DNA of 64,000 nucleotides from RPQJ01 sp963754535 (GTDB taxonomy: Bacteria > Pseudomonadota > Gammaproteobacteria > Steroidobacterales > Steroidobacteraceae): assembly GCA_963754535.1 (NCBI GenBank), contig CAVWGG010000009.1, positions 1-64,000 of the forward strand, in the 5' to 3' direction. Made by a program: the position numbers and the translations under genes. The stretch's first letter is position 1. Every line of letters starts with the position of its first letter. Below the pieces are notes generated by a model. It made no database searches and was not told the origin of the DNA. It saw only the letters and a list, made by a program, of their open reading frames with translations. Positions 33,966-42,220 of the stretch are shown here, piece by piece.

Positions 33966-34679
33966 ATGAACAAACCGATCCGTGGTGCGGAACCCCCCAC
34001 GCAGCTGGCCGAAGACCAGATTGCGGACTTCCTCGTCGCGCACCCTGACTTTTTCGAGCGCCACGGCGCCGTGCTGGCACGCATCAAGCTGCCGCATCAG
34101 CGTGGCAGCGCCGCGATCTCGCTCGTCGAGCGCCAGGTGCTGGTCTTGCGCGACAAGCACGCCGTGCTCGAGAAGAAACTGCACGAACTGATCGAGAACG
34201 GTCGTGCGAACGACGCTATCTCCGACCGCATGCATCGCCTCACGCGCCGGTTGCTGCGCGCGCGTGATGCCGCCGGCGTGGTCGCGGCGCTCGAGACCTC
34301 GCTGCGCGAGGATTTCGGCGCCTCACGCTGGGTGCTGCTGGCCACCGATCCGGCCGTGTCCGCGCTCGGCAACCTGCCGAACGGCCACGTGCGCGTCGTG
34401 CCGCGCGGCAGTCCCGAACTGAAGATCTTCGAGACGTTCTTCGAGTCCGGGCGTCCGCGCAGCGGCCAGATCCGTGACACCCAGCGCGACTACCTCTTCG
34501 GCGGCGAGGGCAGCCAGGTCGGCTCGACGGTGCTGATTCCGCTCGGTGAGCGTGCCGGCCTCGGCCTGCTCGCGATCGCGAGCCACGACACCGAACGCTA
34601 CCTGCCCACCATGAGCACCGACTACCTGGTGCGCATCGGCGAGATCGTGACCGAAGCGGTGTCGGCGCGACTGGCATGA
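33966..34679 (+). CDS. DUF484 family protein
   Basis: The 237-residue protein matches DUF484, with the N-terminal QIADFLVAHPDFFERH signature, a coiled-coil segment (about 50-85) and a GAF-like C-terminal domain (GSTVLIPLGERAGLGLLAIASHD). The gene lies between dapF and xerC in many Gammaproteobacteria, and its function is unknown. Its stop overlaps the xerC start (ATGA). Confidence 0.9.
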   Translation: MNKPIRGAEPPTQLAEDQIADFLVAHPDFFERHGAVLARIKLPHQRGSAAISLVERQVLVLRDKHAVLEKKLHELIENGRANDAISDRMHRLTRRLLRARDAAGVVAALETSLREDFGASRWVLLATDPAVSALGNLPNGHVRVVPRGSPELKIFETFFESGRPRSGQIRDTQRDYLFGGEGSQVGSTVLIPLGERAGLGLLAIASHDTERYLPTMSTDYLVRIGEIVTEAVSARLA

Positions 34680-35611
34680 CCGACGAGCCGCTGCGAAGCG
34701 GCGTCGATCACTACCTCGCGAGCCTGCGCGACGAGCGACGGCTGTCGCCGCATACGTCGAGCAATTACGGCCGCGACCTCGCTGCGCTGCTCTCTTACTG
34801 CGCGTCCCAGGGCATCAGCGACTGGCAGCAGCTCGATCCGCAGCACATGCGGATGTTTGCGGCGCGCGAACACCGTCGCGGCCTGGCCCCGCGCAGCATC
34901 CAGCGCAGGCTTTCGGCCTGCCGCGGCCTCTTCCGTTACCTGTTGCGTGAAGGCGAGCTGAAGCGCGACCCGACCGGGGACGTGCAGGCGCCAAAGGCCC
35001 GCAAGCGCCTCCCGACGCCGCTCGACGCCGACACGATGGCCCGCCTGCTCGAGTTCCGCGGCGACGGCAGTCTCGGGCTCCGCGACAAGGCGATCATGGA
35101 GCTGTTGTATTCGTCGGGGCTGCGCCTGTCGGAACTGCTGGGCCTCGACCTGCTCGACCTCGACCTGCGCGATCGCACGGTCCGGGTCGTCGGCAAGGGC
35201 AACAAGACCCGCATCGTGCCGGTCGGCCGCCAGGCGATCGCAGCGCTGCAGAGCTGGATCGCGGAACGGACCACGATCGCCGCCGTTGGCGAACATGCCG
35301 TTTTCGTCGGCATCAATGGCACCCGCCTGGGTCCGCGGATCGTGCAACGCCGCATTGCCCGCTGGGCCCGGCTGCAGGGATTGCCCGAGCACGTGCACCC
35401 CCACATGTTCCGGCACTCGTTTGCCTCACACCTGCTCGAATCGTCGCAGGACCTGCGCGCCGTGCAGGAATTGCTGGGTCACGTGAACATCAGCACGACC
35501 CAGGTGTACACCCACCTTGATTTCCAGCACCTGGCCCGCATCTACGATGCGGCCCACCCCCGGGCGCGCCGCAAGCGCGCCACGCCGTCCGATTCCGATA
35601 CCACTTCCTAG
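34676..35611 (+). CDS. xerC: Site-specific tyrosine recombinase XerC
   Basis: The 311-residue recombinase resolves chromosome dimers at dif with XerD. The N-terminal SAM-like domain is followed by the catalytic domain with SSGLRLSE (Arg), KGNKTR (Lys), HMFRHSFASHLLE (His, Arg), LLGHVNISTTQVYTHL (His, nucleophile Tyr). Its position after DUF484 identifies it as housekeeping XerC and not a mobile-element integrase. A serine-rich tail (SDSDTTS) ends it. Confidence 0.95.
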   Translation: MTDEPLRSGVDHYLASLRDERRLSPHTSSNYGRDLAALLSYCASQGISDWQQLDPQHMRMFAAREHRRGLAPRSIQRRLSACRGLFRYLLREGELKRDPTGDVQAPKARKRLPTPLDADTMARLLEFRGDGSLGLRDKAIMELLYSSGLRLSELLGLDLLDLDLRDRTVRVVGKGNKTRIVPVGRQAIAALQSWIAERTTIAAVGEHAVFVGINGTRLGPRIVQRRIARWARLQGLPEHVHPHMFRHSFASHLLESSQDLRAVQELLGHVNISTTQVYTHLDFQHLARIYDAAHPRARRKRATPSDSDTTS

Positions 35612-35646
35612 CCTTCCGGGCCTTCCGGGCCTTCCTGCCCTTCCTG
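35611..35646. repeat. Four tandem 9-mers after xerC
   Basis: GCCTTCCGG occurs at 35611-35619 and 35620-35628, followed by the variants GCCTTCCTG (35629-35637) and CCCTTCCTG (35638-35646). The run begins at the last base of the xerC stop and leads into heptamer element 3. Confidence 0.75.
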
Positions 35647-35653
35647 CTCGTCC

Positions 35654-35700
35654 TCCGACTAACCCCTATCCCCTAACCCCTATCCCCTATCCCCTTCCCC
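35654..35700. repeat. Heptamer element 3 (C-rich arm only)
   Basis: TCCGAC (35654-35659) is followed by TAACCCC, TATCCCC, TAACCCC, TATCCCC, TATCCCC (35660-35694) and TTCCCC, directly before the hslV ATG. There is no G-rich partner upstream. The usual ribosome binding site position of hslV is occupied by this pyrimidine-rich repeat. Confidence 0.88.
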
Positions 35701-36231
35701 ATGTTCGACCCCCACGGCACCACGATCCTCTGCGTCCGTCGCGATGGCCGCGTCGCCATGGGCGGCGACGGCCAGGTCACCCTCGGCAACACTGTCATGA
35801 AGGGCAACGCCCGCAAGGTGCGCCGCCTGCACGACGGCTCGGTCATCGCGGGATTCGCCGGCGGCACCGCCGACGCCTTCACGCTGTTCGAGCGCTTCGA
35901 AGCGAAGCTGCAGCAGTTCGGCAACCTGACGCGCGCGGCGATCGAACTCGCCAAGGACTGGCGCAGCGATCGCAGCCTGCGCCGCCTCGAAGCACTGCTG
36001 CTGGTGGCCGACGCAGGCCACACGTTCGTGATCTCGGGCAATGGCGACGTGATCGAACCGGAGCACGACCTCATCGCCGTGGGTTCGGGCGGTCCGTTCG
36101 CGCAGGCCGCGGGTCTCGCGCTGTTGCAGAACACCACGCTCGACGCGCGGTCGATCGCGGAAAAGGCCCTCGGCATCGCGGCCGACATCTGCATCTACAC
36201 CAACCGCAACACCACCATTGAAGAGCTATGA
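35701..36231 (+). CDS. hslV: ATP-dependent protease subunit HslV (ClpQ)
   Basis: The 176-residue protease subunit forms the HslVU (ClpQY) complex. The N terminus is MFDPHG followed by TTILCVRR, so the catalytic Thr is residue 7 and a six-residue propeptide ending in Gly must be removed. Many beta- and some gammaproteobacterial HslV proteins have such a propeptide, whereas in E. coli only Met precedes Thr. GDGQVTLGNTVMKGNARKVRR and GSGGPFAQAA are conserved. There is no Shine-Dalgarno sequence, as the C-rich heptamer arm abuts the ATG. hslU follows after a repeat element. Confidence 0.95.
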   Translation: MFDPHGTTILCVRRDGRVAMGGDGQVTLGNTVMKGNARKVRRLHDGSVIAGFAGGTADAFTLFERFEAKLQQFGNLTRAAIELAKDWRSDRSLRRLEALLLVADAGHTFVISGNGDVIEPEHDLIAVGSGGPFAQAAGLALLQNTTLDARSIAEKALGIAADICIYTNRNTTIEEL

Positions 36232-36232
36232 A

Positions 36233-36388
36233 GGGGTTAGGGGTTAGGGGTTAGTCGGAACGTAATCCGCACCAGCTTTACAAACCCGAAACGCCTACCT
36301 GTGCACGACGCTTCTCACGCGATCACCGAAATGCAGCCATTCTTGAGGCTGCATTCCGACTAACCCCTAACCCCTAACCCCTAACCCC
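36233..36388. repeat. Heptamer element 4 (paired arms) between hslV and hslU
   Basis: Three GGGGTTA units (36233-36253) and GTCGGAA start one base after the hslV stop. TTCCGAC and four TAACCCC units (36354-36388) end 14 bases before hslU. The spacer of about 94 bases has no ORF but ends with a hairpin, AATGCAGCC (36330-36338) with GGCTGCATT (36347-36355). The arms are the cleanest in the window. A transcript reading through from hslV would fold the arms together. Confidence 0.92.
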
Positions 36389-36402
36389 TTCCTCAACTTC
36401 CT

Positions 36403-37767
36403 ATGTCCTCCATGACCCCCCGGGAAATCGTCCAGGAACTGGACAAGCACATCGTCGGCCAGGGCGCGGCGAAGCGCGCCGTCGCGATTGCGCTGCGCAA
36501 CCGCTGGCGCCGCATGCAGGTCGGCGAACCGCTGCGCGCGGAGATCACGCCCAAGAACATCCTGATGATCGGCCCGACCGGCGTCGGCAAGACGGAAATC
36601 GCCCGGCGCCTGGCGCGGCTGGCGAACGCACCGTTCATCAAGGTCGAGGCGACGAAGTTCACCGAAGTGGGTTACGTCGGCCGCGAGGTCGATTCGATCA
36701 TCAAGGACCTGGTCGACGTCGCCGTGAAGATGACGCGCGAGCAGGAAATGGAAAAGGTCCGGCACCGCGCGATGGACGCGGCCGAAGAACGCGTGCTCGA
36801 CGAACTGCTGCCGCGTCCGCGCGCAGCGTCCGGCACGCCGATGGGATTCGGCATGCCGGCCGAGGAGCCGGCGGCGACGCCGAAAGAGAGCGACACGCGC
36901 CAGCGTTTCCGCAAGATGCTGCGCGAAGGCCAGCTCGACGACCGCGAGATCGAAATCGAGTTGCGCGCGCTGAGTCCGGGCATGGAAATCATGGCGCCGC
37001 CGGGCATGGAAGAGCTTTCGCAGCAGCTGCAGGGCATGTTCGCGAACATCGGCGGCAGCCGCACCAAGTCGCGCCGGCTCAAGGTCAGCGAAGCCTTCAA
37101 GCTGCTCACCGACGAGGAAGCCGCCAAGCTGGTCAACGAAGAGGAACTCAAGACGCAGGCGCTGCGCAATGCCGAGCAGAACGGCATCGTGTTCCTCGAC
37201 GAGATCGACAAGATCGCGCGCGGCCAGAATGCCGTCTCAGGCGTCGACGTCTCGCGCGAAGGCGTGCAGCGCGACCTGCTGCCGCTGGTGGAGGGCAGCA
37301 CGGTCAACACCAAGTACGGCATGGTGAAGACGGACCACATCCTGTTCATCGCGTCGGGCGCCTTCCACATGTCGAAGCCGTCCGACCTGATCCCGGAACT
37401 GCAGGGCCGCCTGCCGATCCGCGTCGAGCTCGAAGCGCTCAAGGTCGAGGACTTCGTGCGCATCCTCACGGAACCGGACGCCTCGCTCTGCACGCAGTAC
37501 GGCGCGCTGCTGGCCACGGAAGGCGTGACGCTGAAGTTCGACGCGACCGGCGTGCGCCGGATCGCCGAGGTGGCCTTCGACGTGAACCAGCGCACCGAGA
37601 ACATCGGCGCGCGACGGCTGCACACGGTGATGGAGCGGCTGCTCGAGGCCATCAGCTTCGAGGCCTCCGACCGCTTCGGCACCGAGCTCGTGATCGATCG
37701 AGCGTACGTCGACGCGAGTCTCGGCAAGCTGGCGCAGGACGAGGACCTCGCGCGGTACATCCTGTGA
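36403..37767 (+). CDS. hslU: ATP-dependent protease ATPase subunit HslU (ClpY)
   Basis: The 454-residue AAA+ unfoldase drives substrates into HslV. Walker A is GPTGVGKTE (about residue 59), Walker B FLDEIDKIA, and the I-domain insertion spans about residues 110-240. The N terminus MSSMTPREIVQELDKHIVGQ fits the family. No Shine-Dalgarno sequence precedes the ATG; the last 14 bases are pyrimidine-rich. The stop overlaps the next gene as GTGA. Confidence 0.96.
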   Translation: MSSMTPREIVQELDKHIVGQGAAKRAVAIALRNRWRRMQVGEPLRAEITPKNILMIGPTGVGKTEIARRLARLANAPFIKVEATKFTEVGYVGREVDSIIKDLVDVAVKMTREQEMEKVRHRAMDAAEERVLDELLPRPRAASGTPMGFGMPAEEPAATPKESDTRQRFRKMLREGQLDDREIEIELRALSPGMEIMAPPGMEELSQQLQGMFANIGGSRTKSRRLKVSEAFKLLTDEEAAKLVNEEELKTQALRNAEQNGIVFLDEIDKIARGQNAVSGVDVSREGVQRDLLPLVEGSTVNTKYGMVKTDHILFIASGAFHMSKPSDLIPELQGRLPIRVELEALKVEDFVRILTEPDASLCTQYGALLATEGVTLKFDATGVRRIAEVAFDVNQRTENIGARRLHTVMERLLEAISFEASDRFGTELVIDRAYVDASLGKLAQDEDLARYIL

Positions 37768-38174
37768 CGAACGCAGCCGCGGACAAGGAGCGCTGGGCCG
37801 CGCGGACCGCCACCGAGATCAAGCTGCGCAGGCAGTCGCGCGTGCTCGAGGTGGCTTTCGACGACGGGCAGCGCTTCGAGCTGCCTTTCGAATACCTGCG
37901 GGTATATTCGCCGTCGGCCGAGGTGCGCGGGCACGGGCCCGGCCAGGAGACGCTGCAGCTCGGCAAGCACGAAGTGCAGGTCGCCAAGGTCGATCCGATC
38001 GGCAACTACGCGGTGCGGCTCGCGTTCAGCGACGGCCACGACACTGGCCTGTACACCTGGGGCTACCTCTACGAGCTCGGCGAGACCCGGTCTGCCAAAT
38101 GGCAGCACTACCTCGACCGGCTGCAGCAACTCGGGATTCCCTACCCCACGCAGGTTGCGCACAAGAAAGCCTGA
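37764..38174 (+). CDS. DUF971 protein (gamma-butyrobetaine hydroxylase N-terminal-like)
   Basis: The 136-residue protein is a DUF971 domain (EIKLRRQSRVLEVAFDDGQRFELPFEYLRVYSPSAEVRGHG and NYAVRLAFSDGHDTGLYTWGYLYEL). Related domains occur in iron-sulfur cluster scaffold or Mrp-linked proteins and at the N terminus of gamma-butyrobetaine dioxygenase. The gene follows hslU in many gammaproteobacteria; its function is not established. It starts at GTG inside the hslU stop. Confidence 0.85.
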   Translation: MTNAAADKERWAARTATEIKLRRQSRVLEVAFDDGQRFELPFEYLRVYSPSAEVRGHGPGQETLQLGKHEVQVAKVDPIGNYAVRLAFSDGHDTGLYTWGYLYELGETRSAKWQHYLDRLQQLGIPYPTQVAHKKA

Positions 38175-38233
38175 ACCAGACGGACCCATAGGGGGGCCGC
38201 CGCAGGCCGGAACGGCGTAGAATCCCCGCTCCC

Positions 38234-39022
38234 ATGAGCGAAACAGCCCCACCCCGCAAGGCCCCTGCCTCCGCCGCAGCGACCCCATCGGTCGATTTCG
38301 GCTACGAGGAAGTGCCGGCCCCCGAAAAGGCACGCCGCGTCCGCGCGGTGTTCGATTCCGTCGCCGACAAGTACGACATCATGAACGACCTGATGTCGGC
38401 CGGCGTGCACCGGCTCTGGAAGCGTTACACGCTGAGCCAGACCGGGCTGCGTCCCGGCATGTCCGCGCTCGACGTCGCCGGCGGCACGGGCGACATCGCT
38501 GCCGGCATGGCCCAGCAGGTCGGCGACAAGGGGCTCGTGGTGCTCTCCGACATCAACGCGGCGATGCTCGAGGTCGGTCGCGACCGGCTGTTCGACCGCG
38601 GCCTGTTGCGCAACGTGCAGTTCTCGCTCGCCAATGCCGAGTGCCTGCCTTTCGCCGACGAAACGTTCGATTGCGTGACGATCGGCTTCGGCCTGCGCAA
38701 CGTGACGGACAAGGCGGCGGCCATCGCGTCGATGCGTCGCGTGCTGAAGCCGGGCGGCCGGCTGCTGATCCTCGAATTCTCGAAGCCCGTTTTTCCAGGC
38801 CTCAAGCCCGTGTACGACGCGTACTCGTTCAGCGTGCTGCCCTGGCTCGGCGCGCGCATCGCGAACGACCCGGACAGCTACCGCTACCTCGCCGAGTCCA
38901 TCCGCCGGTTCCCCGACCAGGAGACGCTGCTCGGCATGATGCGCGAAGCCGGCCTCGAGGACTGCCGCTACCACAACCTGACGGGTGGAATCGTCGCCCT
39001 GCACAAGGGGTTCCGCTATTGA
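38234..39022 (+). CDS. ubiE: Ubiquinone/menaquinone C-methyltransferase UbiE
   Basis: The 262-residue SAM methyltransferase methylates the quinone ring in ubiquinone synthesis. The FGYEEVPAPEKARRVRAVFDSVADKYDIMNDLMS start, the SAM motif DVAGGTGDIA and GFGLRNVTDK are diagnostic. A Pro/Ala-rich leader of about 20 residues precedes the domain. Its stop overlaps ubiJ. Confidence 0.95.
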   Translation: MSETAPPRKAPASAAATPSVDFGYEEVPAPEKARRVRAVFDSVADKYDIMNDLMSAGVHRLWKRYTLSQTGLRPGMSALDVAGGTGDIAAGMAQQVGDKGLVVLSDINAAMLEVGRDRLFDRGLLRNVQFSLANAECLPFADETFDCVTIGFGLRNVTDKAAAIASMRRVLKPGGRLLILEFSKPVFPGLKPVYDAYSFSVLPWLGARIANDPDSYRYLAESIRRFPDQETLLGMMREAGLEDCRYHNLTGGIVALHKGFRY

Positions 39023-39645
39023 GCGCGAATCCCGTCGCTGCCATCTTCCACCGGCTGTCGACGATGCTGAACCGCAACGTCGCGCAGTCGGAGCGCGCCT
39101 CGGCGGTGGCGCAGCAGCTCGAGGGCCGCGCACTCTCGCTCGTGCTCGAAGGCACGCCGGTGACGCTGTTCTTCCGCGTCGCTGACGGCCGCATCGCGAT
39201 CGACACGCGCGACGCAGGCGAGGCCGACGCGACGCTGTCCGGCTCACCGATCTCCCTGCTGTCCCTGGTCGGTCCCGGCGCCGAAGACCGTATGCGCGGC
39301 TCGTCGATCCGCATCGCGGGCGACGCCGAGGTCGCCCAGCGTTTTCGCGACCTGCTGCAGCACGCCCAGCCGGATTTCGAGGAAGAGCTGTCGCGCGTCG
39401 TGGGCGACGTCGCGGCGCACCAGGTGGCGAACATCGCCCGCGGCTTCTTCGGCTGGGGGCGCAAGGCCGCCGATTCGTTCTCGACCAACGTGGCCGAGTA
39501 CCTGCAGGAAGAGGGCCGCGACGTGCCCTCGCGCGTCGAAGTCGAGGAATTCCTCGAAGCGGTCGACCAGCTGCGCGAAGCGACCGACCGGCTCGACGCG
39601 CGCCTGAGTCGCGCCGAATCCCGCGCCAAGCAAAGTTCGAAGTAG
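39019..39645 (+). CDS. ubiJ: Ubiquinone biosynthesis accessory factor UbiJ (SCP2 domain)
   Basis: The 208-residue protein has an SCP2-type lipid-binding domain (about 30-130, with LVLEGTPVTLFFRVADGRIAI) and a helical C terminus, as in UbiJ, which binds ubiquinone intermediates in the Ubi complex. The best start is TTG at 39019, overlapping the ubiE stop as TTGA. The gene order ubiE-ubiJ-ubiB is conserved. Confidence 0.9.
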   Translation: MSANPVAAIFHRLSTMLNRNVAQSERASAVAQQLEGRALSLVLEGTPVTLFFRVADGRIAIDTRDAGEADATLSGSPISLLSLVGPGAEDRMRGSSIRIAGDAEVAQRFRDLLQHAQPDFEEELSRVVGDVAAHQVANIARGFFGWGRKAADSFSTNVAEYLQEEGRDVPSRVEVEEFLEAVDQLREATDRLDARLSRAESRAKQSSK

Positions 39646-39675
39646 CTGCACACTCGATACCCGCAGTGCAGCCCC

Positions 39676-39716
39676 TTCCGACTAACCCCTAACCCCTAAC
39701 CCCTACCCCCATCCCC
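39676..39716. repeat. Heptamer element 5 (C-rich arm only)
   Basis: TTCCGAC (39676-39682) is followed by three TAACCCC units, TACCCCC and ATCCCC (39683-39716). The array ends five bases before the ubiB ATG. No G-rich partner precedes it. As at hslV, the ribosome binding region of a housekeeping gene consists of the repeat. Confidence 0.88.
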
Positions 39717-39721
39717 TTCCC

Positions 39722-41356
39722 ATGCGCTTCCGCGTCGCCACCCGCCTGCTCCAGATCCAGCGCGTGCTCGTCCGCCACGGGCTCGACGAGATCATTCTCG
39801 CGACGCACCTGTTTCGTCCGCTGCGATTCGCGTTCTACCTGTCGCCTGCCACGTGGTTCGAGCGTCGCAAGGGCGGTCCACGCGGTGAGCGCATTCGTCT
39901 CGCACTCGAGGAGCTGGGCCCGATCTGGGTGAAATTCGGCCAGGCCCTGTCCACGCGACGCGACCTGCTGCCGGTCGACATTGCCGACGAGCTCGAGAAA
40001 CTGCAGGACCGCGTGCCGCCGTTCCCGGGGGCGGAGGCCAGGGCCATCATCGAGGGCGCTTACGGCAAGCCGGTGGGCGAAGTGTTCGCGGAGTTCGACG
40101 AGACGCCGCTCGCCGCGGCCTCGATCGCGCAGGTGCACACCGCGCGCCTGCGGTCCGGCGAAGAAGTCGTCGTCAAGGTCGTGCGTCCCGGCATCCGGGA
40201 GAAGATCGAGCGCGACCTCGAGGTGATGTACGTCCTCGCGCAACTCGCGCGCGACTATTCGAAGGAAGGCTACCGCCTGCGCCCCTACGAGGTCGTGCAG
40301 GAGTACGAGAAAACCATCCTCGACGAGCTCGACCTCATGCGCGAGGCGGCGAACGCCGCGCAGCTGCGCCGCAACTTCACGGGCTCGACGCTGCTGTACG
40401 TGCCTGACGTGTACTGGGACTACTGCCGCCCCGAAGTCATGGTCATGGAGCGCATCCACGGCGTGCTCGTGAGCGACATGGCCGAACTCCTCCGTCGCGG
40501 CACGAACATCCAGGCGCTGGCCGAGAACGGCGTGGAGATCTTCTTCACCCAGGTGTTCCGGCACAATTTCTTCCACGCCGACATGCACCCCGGCAACATT
40601 TTCGTGCAGACCGACGACCCGCAACGGCCCGTGTACGCGGCCGTCGACTTCGGCATCGTCGGCTCGCTCGATGCGCGCGACCAGCACTACCTGGCCGAGA
40701 ATTTCCTCGCCTTTTTCGACCGCGACTACAACCGCGTCGCGCGCCTGCACGTCGATTCCGGCTGGGTGCCCAAGGACACGCGCGTCGACGAACTGGAAGC
40801 AGGGATCCGCACGGTGTGCGAACCCATCTTCAACAAGCCGCTGTCCGAGATTTCGTTTGCGCAGGTGCTGATGCGGCTGTTCGAAGTCGCGCGCCGCTTC
40901 GACATGCGCGTGCAGCCGCAGCTGATCCTGCTGCAGAAGACCCTGCTGCAGATCGAAGGCCTGGGCCGGCAGCTCTACCCGCAACTCGACCTGTGGAAGA
41001 CCGCGCAGCCGATCATGCAGGAATGGGGCGCGGACCGGCTGAGCGGCCGCAACATTGCCCAGGAACTGCGCCGGCAGCTGCCCGACCTGTCCGAGTCCAT
41101 CCGGATGCTGCCGCAGCTGCTGCAGCAGTTCGTGCAGAAGGCGTCCGAGGGCACGCTCCGCATCCGGGTCGACAACGAGCCTTACGCAGAGCTGCGCCGC
41201 GAAATGCGCGCGAGCGCCAGGCGCCGCGACCAGACCATCATCGCCGCCGCGGTGTTGCTGTCCGGAATTCTCTGGCTGGCTTTCCGCACGGACTGGATGC
41301 CCGGCGTCCTGCTCACGGCGGCGGGCCTGTTGACGGCGCTGCTCGCGCGCCGCTGA
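39722..41356 (+). CDS. ubiB: UbiB kinase-like ATPase of ubiquinone biosynthesis
   Basis: The 544-residue protein is an atypical (ADCK-type) kinase. The KxGQ motif lies in IWVKFGQALSTRRD, and the catalytic loop is FFHADMHPGNIFV with the metal site VDFGIVGSLD. Two hydrophobic segments at the C terminus (IIAAAVLLSGILWLAF and VLLTAAGLLTALLA) anchor it in the membrane. It supports ubiquinone synthesis through ATPase activity. A promoter of its own is not obvious, and it is probably cotranscribed with ubiE-ubiJ across heptamer element 5. Confidence 0.95.
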   Translation: MRFRVATRLLQIQRVLVRHGLDEIILATHLFRPLRFAFYLSPATWFERRKGGPRGERIRLALEELGPIWVKFGQALSTRRDLLPVDIADELEKLQDRVPPFPGAEARAIIEGAYGKPVGEVFAEFDETPLAAASIAQVHTARLRSGEEVVVKVVRPGIREKIERDLEVMYVLAQLARDYSKEGYRLRPYEVVQEYEKTILDELDLMREAANAAQLRRNFTGSTLLYVPDVYWDYCRPEVMVMERIHGVLVSDMAELLRRGTNIQALAENGVEIFFTQVFRHNFFHADMHPGNIFVQTDDPQRPVYAAVDFGIVGSLDARDQHYLAENFLAFFDRDYNRVARLHVDSGWVPKDTRVDELEAGIRTVCEPIFNKPLSEISFAQVLMRLFEVARRFDMRVQPQLILLQKTLLQIEGLGRQLYPQLDLWKTAQPIMQEWGADRLSGRNIAQELRRQLPDLSESIRMLPQLLQQFVQKASEGTLRIRVDNEPYAELRREMRASARRRDQTIIAAAVLLSGILWLAFRTDWMPGVLLTAAGLLTALLARR

Positions 41357-41384
41357 TCACCGCAGCGCGCTGCCCCGAGGCAGC

Positions 41385-41475
41385 CTTCCCCGAGCTCAGC
41401 AAGGCAGAGATGCTCTCGCTTCGAGCAGTCGATCCGGGACCTTCCCCCGAGCTTGGAAAGGCAGACACGCGCGCG
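41385..41475. repeat. Two diverged copies of a CTTCCCCGAGC...AAGGCAGA repeat
   Basis: Between ubiB and the convergent thioesterase-like gene, CCTTCCCCGAGCTCAGCAAGGCAGA (near 41383-41407) is followed by a second copy, CCTTCCCCCGAGCT then TGGAAAGGCAGACACGC (near 41441-41471). The second copy also resembles the palindrome at 61869-61944, including GATCCGGG just before it. The intergenic stretch (41357-41506) holds no gene. Confidence 0.6.
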
Positions 41476-41506
41476 ACAGGACATGCCGGGTCGGACGCCT
41501 GTGGAG

Positions 41507-42220
41507 TCAGCGCGCGGCCTCGATCCAGGTGGCCAGCGCGCGGGCGCAGAGCTCACCGTCGTCATCGAAGATCGCCGTGCCGCACCGATACTTGCGGCCT
41601 TCGCTCGCAATCAGCCAGCCCAGCACCATGCAGGCCTCGCCGACGTGCACGCGCCGGTCCACGTGCGCCTGCATCTCGCCGAGCAGCATCGTCCGGGGCG
41701 TGTCGCCGATCGCGGCGAAGTAACCGGGGCAATCGAGCGCAGCCCAGTGAAACTCGACGGCCACTTTGCCGTCGCCGCCGTCGAGATCGTCCGCCGGTAT
41801 CCACGGCGCTGCGACCATGCCGGAGTCGAGCAACCCCGGGAAAATCCGCATGCCGTCGCCCCGGCGACGATGCGGGCCGCACACGAAGCAATCGGGAAAC
41901 GAGTGCTCGCGGAATCCCACGTAGTGCTGTGAAGCCCAGACCGCCTGCACGTAGGGCGGCGCGAGCGGAACCTCGAGTTTGAGCGGTGCGGCAGGCGTTC
42001 CGGACGCCACCGCCTGCGCGCCGTGCCACAGCCGCCACAGGCCATCGATCTCGCTGTGTTCCAGTGTCAGCGGCGTGTCGAGCGGAGGGGGCGCCAGCAG
42101 ACGGATGCGCAGCTCGGTCTGGGCGGCGACGGCGAACGCGCCGCAGACGTAGCCGCCATTGCCAGAATCGGGCGGTCCCTTGAAGCGGCTGGCGATGGTC
42201 AGTGACGTGGCGTCGGGCAT
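41507..42220 (-). CDS. Thioesterase-superfamily (hotdog-fold) protein
   Basis: The 237-residue protein resembles double-hotdog acyl-CoA thioesterase-like proteins: SRFKGPPDSGNGGYVCGAFAV at the start, and PDCFVCGPHRRRGDGMRIFPG in the middle, a Cys-containing motif shared by a poorly studied family. The catalytic residues are not certain. The ATG at 42220 overlaps the stop of the DUF2007 gene. It could act on acyl-CoA; no substrate can be named. Confidence 0.65.
   Translation of the reverse strand: MPDATSLTIASRFKGPPDSGNGGYVCGAFAVAAQTELRIRLLAPPPLDTPLTLEHSEIDGLWRLWHGAQAVASGTPAAPLKLEVPLAPPYVQAVWASQHYVGFREHSFPDCFVCGPHRRRGDGMRIFPGLLDSGMVAAPWIPADDLDGGDGKVAVEFHWAALDCPGYFAAIGDTPRTMLLGEMQAHVDRRVHVGEACMVLGWLIASEGRKYRCGTAIFDDDGELCARALATWIEAAR

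Noticed and set aside
34676..35611. XerC-like recombinase as the integrase of a mobile island
   Set aside because: Gene order dapF-DUF484-xerC is the housekeeping arrangement, and no attachment sites or phage genes flank it.
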